NCBI RefSeq assembly: GCF_009711165.2
Contig: NZ_WMID02000001.1
Span: forward strand, 1 to 64,000
Direction of reading: 5' to 3'
From: Flavobacterium sp. MC2016-06
GTDB taxonomy: Bacteria; Bacteroidota; Bacteroidia; Flavobacteriales; Flavobacteriaceae
Length of the DNA stretch: 64,000 nucleotides
Positions 16,917 to 26,156 of the stretch are shown here, in pieces. A model generated the notes under the pieces. That model ran no database searches, was not told the DNA's origin, and saw nothing but the letters and a program-made list of their open reading frames with translations. Numbering within the stretch: position 1 is the stretch's first letter; each line of letters opens with the position of its first letter. Both the position numbers and the translations under genes were made by a program.

Positions 16917-19298
16917 TTAAAATTTTAAAGCAAAACCACCAATAAATTGAGCAGGAGCCTGCGGCGTTAACCTAACAGACCATGCTTTTTCGCTGGTAAT
17001 GTTGTTCACTTTAAAACTGATTCTGTATTTCGGTTGATCGTAATAAAGAGCAGCATCAAGCATTGTATATTCAGGAATAGTAATTTTTGTAGTTTGTGTA
17101 TTAGTTTGGTAAGACATACTACCATAATTACCACCAAAACCAGCACCTAAACCTTTAAGTTTTCCTTCGGCAAGACGATAGCTCATCCAAACGTTTACCG
17201 TATTTGCAGGACCAGAAAGAGCAGGGCGTAAGCCATTTACCGAAGTATCTGCTTTAGTATATTCACTGTCATTATAAGCATATCCAGCAATTACGTTAAA
17301 ACCTTCAAAAGGATTTGCAGTAAGTTCTATTTCTACACCACGGCTCACTTGTGTACCATCTTGAATAGAATAATTAGCATCATTTGGATCTTGTCTTAAC
17401 GAATTAGCAACTTGTATATCATAATAACTTACAGTACCAACAAGACGGTGGTTAAAAACATCACCTTTAACACCAAATTCCAATTGATTTGCATGTTCTG
17501 GTTTAAAAGCAGTACCATCAAGAGCCTGTCCGCTTTTATTTAAGAAACCATTGATATAGTTAGAAAACACAGACAAATGATCTTTACTAAGTTCGTAAAC
17601 AATTCCCATTTTTTGAGATAAAGAAGTTTGATTGTACGGACCTGCAGAAGTACCATTAGCACCAAGTCCACCCGCAGTAACGCCTGTAGCGATATTGTAA
17701 ACGCCCATGTATTGGTAACGATCAACTCTTAAACTTGCCATTGCAGATAGTTTGTCTGTAAAATTAAATACATCAGAAACATAAGCAGCATACGTATTAT
17801 CGCTGTTTTTTTCTTTACGTAAGGTACCCGTTCCAGCTTCGGCCATAGTATCTACTATTTGCTGTGTAGCACCAGAATTTGCAGGCGGGTTTGTAAAATC
17901 AAAAGTAGCCGTATTAACCGTGATACGGTCAAAATCATTAGAATTGTTATAATAATCTAAACCTACAACCATTCTATTTCTAAAGTTTCCAATTTTAAAG
18001 TCACCAATAAAATTCTGCTGAATATCTGTTGCAATAAAATTAGTATTACCAGTAATAACCTGTACACGTGCAGTAGTATCACTAACACCATTTATGGCTG
18101 TAATATAACCATTGATAGTAGAGCGCGCTCTAGAAAATATAGTCTGAGAAGTCCATTGATCAGAAATTTTATAATTGATCTGTCCGAAGATATTCAACAT
18201 TTGAGTTTGATAAATTAAATCATTACTCATAAAAGTTCTTTCGTATGGAAAAGCAATGTCTTCAATAGACCAGATTTTAGTTCCTTTGTTGTAAGGATTG
18301 AAACGAACCACAGAAGTTCCTTTTTCAGATCCAAATTCTACATCAAGCAAAAGCGACAATCTATCGGTAATTTGATAAGAAAAACTTGGAGCAATACTAA
18401 TATTGTTTGTAAAACCAAGATCCTGAAAACTTTTTTGATTCGTAGTCGCTGCATTAAGTCTAAATAAAGCAGTTTTATCTTCGTTTACAGGAGTATTTAC
18501 ATCAGCAGTAAGTCGGTTATAATTCCAGCTTCCGCCAAAGTAAGATACTTCACCACCAAAATCATTGTATGGTTTTTTAGTTACACGATTGTATACACCG
18601 CCATAACTGCTTGAAATACTTGCACCAAAAAGAGTAGCAGATGGTCCTTTAATAGCTTCTACACGCTCTAGATTTACAGGATCAATAGAAGAGAAAGCAG
18701 CTCCGGCAACACCGTTTCTAGCATTTGGTTCTGTTTCAAAACCACGAGAACGGAAAGTAACTCTACCTTGATTGGCAATCATAGGAATACCAGCTCCAGG
18801 TACATTTTTAGAAATACTACCAAGATCAACAGCACTTTGTTCCAAAATAAGTTCTTTAGGAACAGTATTGTAAACTTGCGGGTTTTCTAAGTTTTTAAGA
18901 GGCAGACGTGCCACATATTTACTTTCTTTTTTAGAAAATCTATTCACATTTCCAGAAACCGTTACTTCTTGCAAAGCCATAACGTTTTCTTCTGGAAGCT
19001 GATAATCTGCGGTTGCAATTTGCCCTGAAACTACAGTAACTTCAATGTCTTTTTGAGCAGCACCTAATACTTGAATCTTAATATGATACGTTGAAGGAGG
19101 AAGATTTTTAAAAGAATAATTACCTTTTTCGTCGGTAAGAGTTGATTTGTTCAATTCAACAAGAGAAATAGAAGCAGAAGCGAAAGGCTGTCCGTCAACC
19201 ATTTTTATTTGTCCGGAAATAGCACCGGTTGATTGGGCAAAAACAGAGGTAATGTTTATTAGCAGTATCGCTAGAAAACACAGGAAAGATCGTGGCAT
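16917..19298 (-). CDS. TonB-dependent siderophore receptor
   Basis: A 793-residue outer-membrane receptor with signal peptide (MPRSFLCFLAILLINITSVFAQ). A carboxypeptidase-regulatory-like beta domain follows (about 25-110, GAISGQIKMVDGQPFASASI), then the plug (FRSRGFETEPNARNG, VEAIKGPSATLFGASI) and a 22-strand barrel ending in the aromatic FALKF. The plug pattern is that of FhuA/FpvA-type ferric-siderophore receptors. With a biosynthesis operon 4 kb away and a shared promoter dyad, it is the likely receptor for the siderophore made here. The ATG at 19298 is used because the signal peptide begins there; a start at 19340 would overlap the promoter. Confidence 0.93.
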   Translation of the reverse strand: MPRSFLCFLAILLINITSVFAQSTGAISGQIKMVDGQPFASASISLVELNKSTLTDEKGNYSFKNLPPSTYHIKIQVLGAAQKDIEVTVVSGQIATADYQLPEENVMALQEVTVSGNVNRFSKKESKYVARLPLKNLENPQVYNTVPKELILEQSAVDLGSISKNVPGAGIPMIANQGRVTFRSRGFETEPNARNGVAGAAFSSIDPVNLERVEAIKGPSATLFGASISSSYGGVYNRVTKKPYNDFGGEVSYFGGSWNYNRLTADVNTPVNEDKTALFRLNAATTNQKSFQDLGFTNNISIAPSFSYQITDRLSLLLDVEFGSEKGTSVVRFNPYNKGTKIWSIEDIAFPYERTFMSNDLIYQTQMLNIFGQINYKISDQWTSQTIFSRARSTINGYITAINGVSDTTARVQVITGNTNFIATDIQQNFIGDFKIGNFRNRMVVGLDYYNNSNDFDRITVNTATFDFTNPPANSGATQQIVDTMAEAGTGTLRKEKNSDNTYAAYVSDVFNFTDKLSAMASLRVDRYQYMGVYNIATGVTAGGLGANGTSAGPYNQTSLSQKMGIVYELSKDHLSVFSNYINGFLNKSGQALDGTAFKPEHANQLEFGVKGDVFNHRLVGTVSYYDIQVANSLRQDPNDANYSIQDGTQVSRGVEIELTANPFEGFNVIAGYAYNDSEYTKADTSVNGLRPALSGPANTVNVWMSYRLAEGKLKGLGAGFGGNYGSMSYQTNTQTTKITIPEYTMLDAALYYDQPKYRISFKVNNITSEKAWSVRLTPQAPAQFIGGFALKF

Positions 19299-19326
19299 AA
19301 ATTTAATATATGGGGTTTTATGGGCG

Positions 19327-19334
19327 CAAATATA
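19327..19334 (-). promoter_or_regulatory. -7 box of the siderophore receptor
   Basis: On the minus strand this reads TATATTTG, a match to TAnnTTTG, 29 bp before the receptor ATG. Confidence 0.55.
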
Positions 19335-19342
19335 AAACATTA

Positions 19343-19359
19343 TTTAGATTTGTTCTTAA
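19343..19359. promoter_or_regulatory. Inverted repeat TTTAGA-N5-TCTTAA (candidate operator, site 3)
   Basis: One mismatch from the dyads at 1058 and 1855. Read on the minus strand it is followed by the same AATCTAAATAA-type run. It lies just upstream of the receptor -7 box, between the -33 and -7 positions, where a bound repressor would stop transcription. Confidence 0.5.
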
Positions 19360-19627
19360 TAAATTTAATGCAAATTAAGGAGATTTTAAGAAAAGTATAG
19401 TATGTGTTATAAAATGAAATTGGGTTGAAAGAATACTCTTATAGCAAATATGTTTTAATTTGTTTTGAACATATATAAGGTTAGAAAAGGGAACATTTGT
19501 ATTTTTGCACCACTAATAGATAATTAGTGACTTTTATAATGGCATTGAATGAAAATTGGTGAATAAAAGCATTTTGTTATAGTATCAAATAAAACAATAA
19601 GTCAAGATTAAGATAAATAAAGCGGAA

Positions 19628-21082
19628 GTGGAGAAAGTGAAAAATGAAGAAGTAATCTGGACTGTTTGTCAAGAATGTCAAGGACGCGGTAAAAAAAGCA
19701 GAGGACTTAGCGATAAAATGCGACGCGAGTATCAGAAAGCATTTGATCAATTTGAAAAAACAAAAGAAGGTACAGCTCCAGTTCGCCCGAAAGCGCACTT
19801 ATATACCTGTTTAAAATGTTCTGGATCAGGCTTGGTTCCCTCAGCGAGTCATCCTATACCCGATACAGAAAATTATCCGCACGTTGCTATTATTGGCGGT
19901 GGAATAGGAGGCGTGGCTTTAGCTGTGGCTTGTTTGCACCGTGGCATTCCTTTTACACTTTATGAACGTGATAATAATTTTGAGGCTCGATCTCAAGGTT
20001 ACGGACTTACTTTACAGCAAGCAAGTAAAGCGATAGAAGGATTGGGCATTTTTTCTTTAAAAGACGGCGTTGTTTCAACACGACATTTGGTTCATACTAC
20101 AGAAGGAAATATAATTGGTGAATGGGGAATTAGAAAATGGATTCAGACTGATGCAAAGACATTCACAAAACGGACTAATATACATATAGCAAGGCAATCT
20201 TTGCGTTTAGAACTGCTTGAACAACTGGGCGGACATAATACGGTACAATGGGGACATCAGCTAGTAGACTTTAAAGAATCTGAGAGCGGAGGTGTTGAAT
20301 TAAACTTTCAAGTAAACGGAGACATAAAGAGCGCCAAAGCAGATCTTGTAGTTGGAGCCGATGGTATTCGCAGTTCAGTACGCAAACTTTTGATTGGTGA
20401 GGAGATTACTCCTTTACGTTATCTGGGTTGTATTGTGATATTGGGTATTTGTCCTTTAAGCGCTCTCGAAGGTCTTAATAGTTCTTTATTAGATTCAGCT
20501 ACTGTATTTCAGACGGCCAATGGCAATGAGCGTATTTATATAATGCCTTATACTTCAGATTCGGTAATGTGGCAGCTTAGTTTTCCAATGTCAGAAGACG
20601 AAGCTAAGAAACTAAGTGCTTTAGGAACTCAGGTACTTAAGGAAGAAGCGTGTCGTAGAACTCAGTGGCACGAACCCATTCCGCAGATTTTAGCAGCGAC
20701 TCAAGAAGCCCAAATTTCTGGTTATCCCGTTTATGACCGAGAATTACTTGGAGCAGCATTGTTAGAAAAAGCTGGACCAGTAACTTTAATTGGAGATGCA
20801 GCTCACCCAATGAGTCCATTTAAAGGGCAAGGAGCAAATCAGGCATTACTTGATGCACTTATGCTTGCCCGCGAAATTTCAAAAGGATGCAGAGTTGGCT
20901 CTCAATGGAAAACAACCGGAATTAGGAAAAGTGTATTAACCGAGTATGAATCAGAAATGTTAGAGCGCAGTGCGGTCAAAGTAAAAGATTCAGCAGATGC
21001 GGCAGAGTTTCTGCATTCTGATATTGTACTTCATGAAGGTGATGAACCTAGAGGACGTTGTTTGAAGAAAAAAGACAGCTAA
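19628..21082 (+). CDS. FAD-dependent monooxygenase with N-terminal zinc-finger-like module
   Basis: A 484-residue protein. Residues about 10-65 carry two CxxCxGxG motifs (CQECQGRG and CLKCSGSG), as in DnaJ zinc-binding repeats. From residue 78 an aromatic-hydroxylase-type flavoprotein follows: HVAIIGGGIGGVALAVACL for FAD, VVGADGIRSSVRK (the DG motif), and LIGDAAHPMSPFKGQGANQA, the second FAD motif. Such enzymes hydroxylate aromatic or polyketide-like compounds (UbiH, PHBH, TetX relatives). The start is GTG at 19628; the nearby ATG at 19644 is out of frame. It diverges from the siderophore receptor. The substrate is unknown. Confidence 0.88.
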   Translation: MEKVKNEEVIWTVCQECQGRGKKSRGLSDKMRREYQKAFDQFEKTKEGTAPVRPKAHLYTCLKCSGSGLVPSASHPIPDTENYPHVAIIGGGIGGVALAVACLHRGIPFTLYERDNNFEARSQGYGLTLQQASKAIEGLGIFSLKDGVVSTRHLVHTTEGNIIGEWGIRKWIQTDAKTFTKRTNIHIARQSLRLELLEQLGGHNTVQWGHQLVDFKESESGGVELNFQVNGDIKSAKADLVVGADGIRSSVRKLLIGEEITPLRYLGCIVILGICPLSALEGLNSSLLDSATVFQTANGNERIYIMPYTSDSVMWQLSFPMSEDEAKKLSALGTQVLKEEACRRTQWHEPIPQILAATQEAQISGYPVYDRELLGAALLEKAGPVTLIGDAAHPMSPFKGQGANQALLDALMLAREISKGCRVGSQWKTTGIRKSVLTEYESEMLERSAVKVKDSADAAEFLHSDIVLHEGDEPRGRCLKKKDS

Positions 21083-21099
21083 GGGAATCTAACTTAAAA

Positions 21100-21543
21100 C
21101 TAAAGCGATAATTGCCTGCATTCTTCTTCCAAAATCCCAAAGAGTAGGACTGGCGGATTTTCCCATTTTGTAATTTCGGTATCTTTTAGCACAGGATATA
21201 TAGAACTGAAACCTCCAATTTCACCAGAAGCAAGCCCGATAATTATAGTATTTATTTTATGATGTCTTATTACATAAGAGCACATAATACAAGGCTCATG
21301 TGTGGTGTACATAATACAATTAGAAAGATCTGCGGTTTCTAATAAAGCTCTCGAGTTTCTAATGGCTTCAATTTCTGAATGAAAAGTGATGTCTTTAAAC
21401 GTTTTGCCGCCTTCAATTCCTTCACCAACAATTTTGCCATCCATTACCAATATAGAACCAACAGGGCTGTCACCGCGAAGTTTAGCTGCTTTTGCAAGTT
21501 CAATACATTTAGACATATAAAAAGAATGATCGAAATTTTCCAT
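21100..21543 (-). CDS. Nucleoside/guanine deaminase family (CMP/dCMP deaminase fold)
   Basis: A 147-residue zinc deaminase. The metal and catalytic motif is FHSEIEAIRN (His-x-Glu) with EPCIMCSYVI (Pro-Cys-x-x-Cys). Overall similarity is to bacterial nucleoside deaminases acting on guanine or cytosine-type bases. It lies 35 bp downstream of a nucleosidase gene on the same strand, so the pair probably serves purine salvage. It is convergent with the FAD monooxygenase, with only 17 bp between the stops. Confidence 0.85.
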   Translation of the reverse strand: MENFDHSFYMSKCIELAKAAKLRGDSPVGSILVMDGKIVGEGIEGGKTFKDITFHSEIEAIRNSRALLETADLSNCIMYTTHEPCIMCSYVIRHHKINTIIIGLASGEIGGFSSIYPVLKDTEITKWENPPVLLFGILEEECRQLSL

Positions 21544-21578
21544 GTTTAAAAAGTAAAGCTTTTGGCAGTTAGTGAATC

Positions 21579-22166
21579 TTATTCTTGAGAGAAAAGTATA
21601 TTTTTAAACGCATGAGAGACAAGATGCACCTGTACCGTCCAATCATCGGCAGCATTGTCACCAGCATCATCAGAGATGTATTTTAGACAGAGAAAAGGAA
21701 TGTTTTCCTGCTGGGCAATTAAAGCCAGGGAATAAGCTTCCATATCTACTACATTATAAATATCCTCAAGATGATTCATTTCGAAGCTGTCTCCAGTGCC
21801 GCAGATTCCTTCTTTAAGACCTTGCATTATTAAACCTTGCTCAAGAACAACAGGAATACCAGAAAGCGGTGTTTCGTACCTCAAAAAGCCAAGTCCTCTA
21901 ACATCCATATCACGCTGGATAAATTTTCTGCAAGATATTACTTCGCCTTTGTTAAAGTAATTGCTTCCGGCAGAACCGAGGTTTACAATAAGTTTTGGTT
22001 TGTGTAGTGCTACGGCTTTAGATAAAGCAATAGCGGCATTTACTTTTCCAATACCTGTTATCACTTTATTCACACCCTCAAAAACAGTTCCTGCTTCAGA
22101 CTCTAATGCAAAAACAAAAAGAGTTTCAGCAACAGTAAAACTGTTGTTATTATCAATTACTATCAT
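21579..22166 (-). CDS. Phosphorylase-superfamily nucleosidase (MTA/SAH nucleosidase-like)
   Basis: A 195-residue protein of the PNP/UDP superfamily. VTGIGKVNAAIALSKAV and LIVNLGSAGS form the phosphate/ribose region, VDMEAYSLA holds the ribose-binding Met-Glu, and CLKYISDDAGDNAADDW carries the catalytic Asp. It cleaves the N-glycosidic bond of nucleosides such as methylthioadenosine, S-adenosylhomocysteine, or a purine nucleoside; its shortness (the usual length is 230) leaves the exact substrate open. It is transcribed with the deaminase downstream. Confidence 0.8.
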   Translation of the reverse strand: MIVIDNNNSFTVAETLFVFALESEAGTVFEGVNKVITGIGKVNAAIALSKAVALHKPKLIVNLGSAGSNYFNKGEVISCRKFIQRDMDVRGLGFLRYETPLSGIPVVLEQGLIMQGLKEGICGTGDSFEMNHLEDIYNVVDMEAYSLALIAQQENIPFLCLKYISDDAGDNAADDWTVQVHLVSHAFKNILFSQE

Positions 22167-22280
22167 TATTATTTGTTTTTCTGCTTGTAAAATTGGCTTG
22201 GTAAAGATACTTAAAAGCGATAATTTTTAAGTACTTAATTAAGAGGGTGTATTATTTTTTAAAGCGAAAAAAAGGATATA

Positions 22281-22313
22281 AAAAAAGCTCAATTTACAAG
22301 AATTGAGCTTTTT
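22281..22313 (-). terminator. Terminator with AAAAAGCTCAATT stem (copy 1)
   Basis: AAAAAGCTCAATT, 6-base loop, AATTGAGCTTTTT, following the 513-residue orphan gene on the minus strand. The same stem occurs at 25856 and 60181. Confidence 0.85.
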
Positions 22314-22347
22314 AATTTTTTGAATATTTTCTCTGTAATAAGAACTT

Positions 22348-23889
22348 TTAATTATCACAGAAAGAACCAATTTGTTTTAAATGTCTTTCAGTTTGGTATT
22401 TATTAAAGTTATCCCATTTAGGCGGAAAACTTGTTTTTTGCCCGTACATAGCATCCAGACAAATATTGTTGTCTTTGTATTTATCGTGTAAAACCACTAA
22501 GATTTTAAAGAAAAATTCATCTAACATTACAATCGCTTCAAATTCTGATTTTAGTGTATCGTAATTAGAATCTGATGGATTTAATATTTGTAATAAACCT
22601 AGAATTTCGTTCTTTTCAGCTTCATCAACTTCAGTTAAATAACCATTTTTCAGGGTTTTAAAAACCAAATTATTCCAAGCTTTGCTATCGTGTCCCCATT
22701 TTACATCAGGAAGATTTAAAGAATGCTCACAAATTAAAATAATAGAAAAAAGAACATCATTTAGGTATTCAGCAGGAAACTCGTCAAAACTTCTGAATTC
22801 AAAACCACTTTGGTACATTTTTTCCTGATTAAAATCAAGACCAACTTCCGAAAGCATTTCGTATTCCATTTCAGCTTCAATTTGATCTCTCCACCAAATG
22901 TTTTCTTCTTTTTCAAATTTTAGTAATTTTCTAAAATCATCTACTTTGTACGTTAGAATTTTACCTTTTGGCATCGCTTTATTATAAGTTCCAACTCCTA
23001 TGTAACGAGACATAGCGTTTCTCATAGAACCTAAAGTAAATTTTTTATCCAAACTATATTTATCACTTATAACGCCCATAATATCTGGACTTCCAAGAGT
23101 TGCTATAAAAAAGGGCTCAAACCATTGCAGTAAATAAATAGCGTTAGCGTGTGTTTTTTCAAATTCAACGTAATCTACAATTCTACTGTCTTCTGTTAGC
23201 GAAGGTAAAGTAATATGAAAATGGTACGTTCCATTATTAAACAAAACAAGATTTTCTTGATTCGTCATGAACATATTAAGACCATTGTTATAATCAGGGA
23301 AATTCAATTTTCCGTTTAAAACAGAAGATTCATTGATTTTATCCAGAAATAATTTTTTAGTAGCTTTTAGTTCTTTGCAAGATTCAGCAATCGTTCTATT
23401 TTCAAAATATTTAGTTACAAATTCGATAGAGTCACCATCAAAATGTACAGAACCCATTGTTTTGTTTCTTTGGGTAATCATACTTTGAATATTGTACGGC
23501 TGATCTTCAAGGAAAAGTTCCATGATCGATTTACCAAGATATTCAGGATTTTCTAGAGGCTTTGCAATTACTTCACCATTTTCTGTATCAACCAAAGGTT
23601 TTACTGGAGATAAAGTTTTATGCTGATAGTTGATATCTAGTTTTTCCAGCGAATGACTATTCATCATTCGGCTTACTTTGTATTTTTCATTCAAGCCAAA
23701 AGCTTTTTTCAAAACAGGAGCTAAGCTTTCTGGTTTATAGCATTTTCTGTAGTCGATACTGTATTTCTCAAAACCAATTTTTTCTTGTATAAATTCACCA
23801 GAAACTATTAGGGATTCTTCAAATTGCATGTAGGTTTCGTTTTCTAATCCAATTCCCCAATAATATTTTTTTGTCTGATTGTCTTTCAT
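22348..23889 (-). CDS. Orphan 513-residue protein, possibly a divergent carboxylate-amine ligase
   Basis: I do not recognise this protein. No signal peptide or membrane segments; acidic; strong start (ATG at 23889) and own terminator. Near the N-terminus WGIGLENETYMQF has the Gly-x-x-x-Glu-x-Glu shape of the first metal-binding strand of the glutamine synthetase/glutamate-cysteine ligase fold. NGTYHFHITLP and YLLQWFEPFFIATLGSPD in the middle resemble the later ligand-bearing strands and helix of that superfamily (amidoligases). If so, it would join a carboxylate to an amine with ATP. This is a motif-level guess; fold prediction would decide. The nearest genes are also orphans. Confidence 0.5.
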   Translation of the reverse strand: MKDNQTKKYYWGIGLENETYMQFEESLIVSGEFIQEKIGFEKYSIDYRKCYKPESLAPVLKKAFGLNEKYKVSRMMNSHSLEKLDINYQHKTLSPVKPLVDTENGEVIAKPLENPEYLGKSIMELFLEDQPYNIQSMITQRNKTMGSVHFDGDSIEFVTKYFENRTIAESCKELKATKKLFLDKINESSVLNGKLNFPDYNNGLNMFMTNQENLVLFNNGTYHFHITLPSLTEDSRIVDYVEFEKTHANAIYLLQWFEPFFIATLGSPDIMGVISDKYSLDKKFTLGSMRNAMSRYIGVGTYNKAMPKGKILTYKVDDFRKLLKFEKEENIWWRDQIEAEMEYEMLSEVGLDFNQEKMYQSGFEFRSFDEFPAEYLNDVLFSIILICEHSLNLPDVKWGHDSKAWNNLVFKTLKNGYLTEVDEAEKNEILGLLQILNPSDSNYDTLKSEFEAIVMLDEFFFKILVVLHDKYKDNNICLDAMYGQKTSFPPKWDNFNKYQTERHLKQIGSFCDN

Positions 23890-24325
23890 TTATACTAATT
23901 TTCTTTTTATGGTTAATGATACTTTTAAAGTCGTTTTTTACTTAGAAATACAAATCGAATCTGATAAAATTGGAGCCGAAAAAACCTTTAATGGATTGAG
24001 CATAATTGTTTTGCCTCCATTAAAAAAGTTTATTCTCTTTTATACTTATTAGGAATCGATATTTGTCTTAGAAAATTGCACTTGAATCAACTGAAAGATT
24101 GATAAAAAAAAATAAAATTTTATAATGGGGTTATAAAATCACTAATAGTAGTAATTACTTTTATATCAATAATTTAAGCAGATGAATAGCCTAATTGCAA
24201 CTTTTGCTATCCTTGATTTTTCCAAGTTGCAAAATTAGTTTTTTATTATGGTTTTTGCAAGTAGTTAATGCGTTGAAAATCAATATTTTTTTCGTATGTT
24301 TAGACAATAGGTTTAATTATTTTAT
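23890..24325. other. Intergenic region, 436 bp
   Basis: AT-rich spacer between two minus-strand orphan genes. No credible small ORF, hairpin with T-run or repeat seen. It probably holds the promoter of the 513-residue gene near 23900-23950, but no clear -7/-33 pair was found. Confidence 0.5.
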
Positions 24326-25063
24326 TTATTCATGATAATAAAACACATGAGAAGAATATAATTCATCATTCCACCAGTCTTTTCTAACCTCCGAAAAGTA
24401 ATTATAATTTAATTTTCCCGCTTGAGATTGCAGCGGATAAACAACTATTCCGTTCTCGCGATACGCTTTATGTAAATCTGTTTCGGGAACAACAGGAACA
24501 ATATGTCCAGAAAGTCCTTTCTCTTTTCTTTTGGCACAAATAATTCCAATTCCGCCATTAGCATTTACTTTATTTTGAATTTCATCAACAGTAAACATTC
24601 TTTTCCAGCCAAAACTAGCTCCCCATTCTAGAAACCAATCGTGTATTGCGCTAGAGTAAATACGATCGACAGTTTGCTCAAAAATGGGTTCAACTTCTTG
24701 ACCTTGTAGTACTTTTTCTAAAGATTCATCTGTCCACCAAACAGTTGGGAGATATACTTTACTGAAATAACAATAATCGTAAGAGTAGACATTACAATAC
24801 GTATCTTCTACAGTTCTCTGGTATCTAGTATTGGTTTCAACATCTAGTTTAGTAATAATTTGGTGAATACTTTCTTTTTTACTCGCAGTATCAGTCAAAT
24901 CTCTATACGGAATGCTTGAATCCAAAATTGGATTTTCTTTCTTTTCCATACTATCTAAACGAGATTCAGGATCGGGTAGTAAATCGACTTTCTTTATTAA
25001 GTTATTTGGTGTTGGATTATCACTTAGAGGTAATGATACAACAGATTCGGTATATTTTTCCAT
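24326..25063 (-). CDS. Orphan 245-residue protein with a CHAP/NlpC-like cysteine hydrolase pattern
   Basis: The N-terminal 70 residues are low-complexity and charged, without a signal peptide. From about residue 85 to 215 the pattern fits a papain-like cell-wall amidase: VEDTYCNVYSYDYCYF (Cys-Asn-x5-Asp, nucleophile Cys), then VNANGGIGIICAKR and LSGHIVPVVPE (catalytic His plus a following polar residue). Similar Cys and GH(I/V) blocks occur in phage endolysins, CHAP/NlpC enzymes and some secreted peptidoglycan amidase effectors. A missing signal peptide would fit a phage- or secretion-system-delivered enzyme, but no such genes adjoin it. The function remains a hypothesis. Confidence 0.5.
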   Translation of the reverse strand: MEKYTESVVSLPLSDNPTPNNLIKKVDLLPDPESRLDSMEKKENPILDSSIPYRDLTDTASKKESIHQIITKLDVETNTRYQRTVEDTYCNVYSYDYCYFSKVYLPTVWWTDESLEKVLQGQEVEPIFEQTVDRIYSSAIHDWFLEWGASFGWKRMFTVDEIQNKVNANGGIGIICAKRKEKGLSGHIVPVVPETDLHKAYRENGIVVYPLQSQAGKLNYNYFSEVRKDWWNDELYSSHVFYYHE

Positions 25064-25450
25064 TTTGACTGCTTATTATAAATTGACTTCACGCTACAGG
25101 TATTAACTATTCTCCCAGCGTAATATTTTGTCAAGTAAAAAGTAAATATAACTATTTTATAATTTCAATAGAGATTTACAGAAGTAGTTTGTAATAAAAA
25201 AAGATAGAAAGTTCATTTTCTATTCAATAATGATAAATTGCTTTGATTGAATAAATATTGGAATTTGGAATTTAAAAATTGAAGTTTAACCCAAGTTTGG
25301 AATTTGGAATTTAAAAAATTGGAATTTAATTTAAAACAATGTGAATGTTTTGATAAAAAATCTCCTTCACAATTATTCTCTCAAAAATAAAACTTAAATT
25401 TATGCGTATTCCCAAAAAATTATTGTCCCAAAAACTAAAAACAAATAACG
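25064..25450. other. Intergenic region with TTGGAATTT direct repeats, 387 bp
   Basis: Between divergent orphan genes. Around 25255-25335 the word TTGGAATTT(A) recurs about four times, a low-grade direct repeat also common elsewhere in flavobacteria. No gene or clear promoter recognised. Confidence 0.5.
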
Positions 25451-25747
25451 ATGAAATTTTTCACAGAAAAAGCAGAACTAATTGACAGAAAAACCATTAC
25501 TGGTTTTGGCGGAGCAGACCAAGAAGAAATAACGATTAAATTAACATTAAAAGGACGTGCCAATACTACAGAATTTTCTACTTGGGAAGTTTTGAAGATT
25601 GTAAAGGAGCGTTTAAAACAAATTAAATCGGATAACGATAAAGTAGATAATTTTACTGATTTAAGTTTTGCTAGAGATAATGTTATGAATGTAATAGATT
25701 ATTTCGTTAGTGAATGTGATATTATTACTCCAAAAAAACAAGTGTAA
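25451..25747 (+). CDS. Small protein of unknown function
   Basis: A 98-residue soluble protein with no signal peptide or membrane segment. Predicted mixed strands (ITGFGGADQEEITIKLTLKG) then helices (EVLKIVKERLKQIKSDNDK). Charged and lysine-rich; not recognised. The ATG has an A-rich leader as in neighbouring genes, codon use is like the neighbours, and a strong terminator follows at 25856, supporting a real single-gene unit. Confidence 0.65.
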   Translation: MKFFTEKAELIDRKTITGFGGADQEEITIKLTLKGRANTTEFSTWEVLKIVKERLKQIKSDNDKVDNFTDLSFARDNVMNVIDYFVSECDIITPKKQV

Positions 25748-25855
25748 AAATTATGGATGTGTAAACTTGATGTAAAGTTATAGTTTAAAATAATTTTTAA
25801 AAAGCAGCATTAGATTAAACTAGACATTATAGTTTAATGAGATTAGTAGGAATAT

Positions 25856-25890
25856 AAAAAAAGCTCAATTCATAAGAATTGAGCTTTTTT
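25856..25890 (+). terminator. Terminator with AAAAAGCTCAATT stem (copy 2)
   Basis: AAAAAGCTCAATT, 8-base loop, AATTGAGCTTTTTTT, about 110 bp after the 98-residue gene. Confidence 0.85.
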
Positions 25891-26143
25891 TATGGCCTGA
25901 AATAACAAAAATTGCGGTTCATGTTTACCTTAAAGTTGAAGAAATTGATTTCTTTAAAACTATTTTGTAAGATTAAGTTTCCTTTTCTATTTAATTTATT
26001 TTAACATTCAATATTGGTTAAAAAGTGCTGATTTTGAGTGTGTTTCATCGATTTTAAAACGTTTTTTCCTAAAATGATTTTAAGTTTATTTTAATAATTT
26101 TAAAAAAATAATTCTAAACTATACTAGTTTGGTAGAATTTATA

Positions 26144-26151
26144 TATATTTG
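26144..26151 (+). promoter_or_regulatory. -7 box of the SAM-riboswitch operon
   Basis: TATATTTG, a full match to TAnnTTTG. Its spacing puts the transcription start at about 26157, exactly at the first paired base of the riboswitch. No good -33 TTG was seen at standard distance. Confidence 0.6.
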
Positions 26152-26156
26152 CATGA

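Larger units (their letters stand above)
25748..26156. other. Intergenic region ahead of the riboswitch, 409 bp
   Basis: Holds the terminator at 25856-25890 and then about 260 bp of very AT-rich DNA without recognisable genes, ending in the riboswitch promoter (-7 box TATATTTG at 26144-26151). Confidence 0.5.

Noticed and set aside
19500..19507. TATTTTTG as promoter of the FAD monooxygenase
   Set aside because: It matches TAnnTTTG but the nearest TTTG is 32 bp upstream, outside the normal spacing, and it is over 120 bp from the start codon; too weak to list.
20637..20819. Possible urate-oxidation cluster (FAD monooxygenase plus deaminase and nucleosidase)
   Set aside because: The monooxygenase faces the purine genes convergently and shares no transcript. 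No other purine-catabolic gene is present, so a common pathway is not supported.
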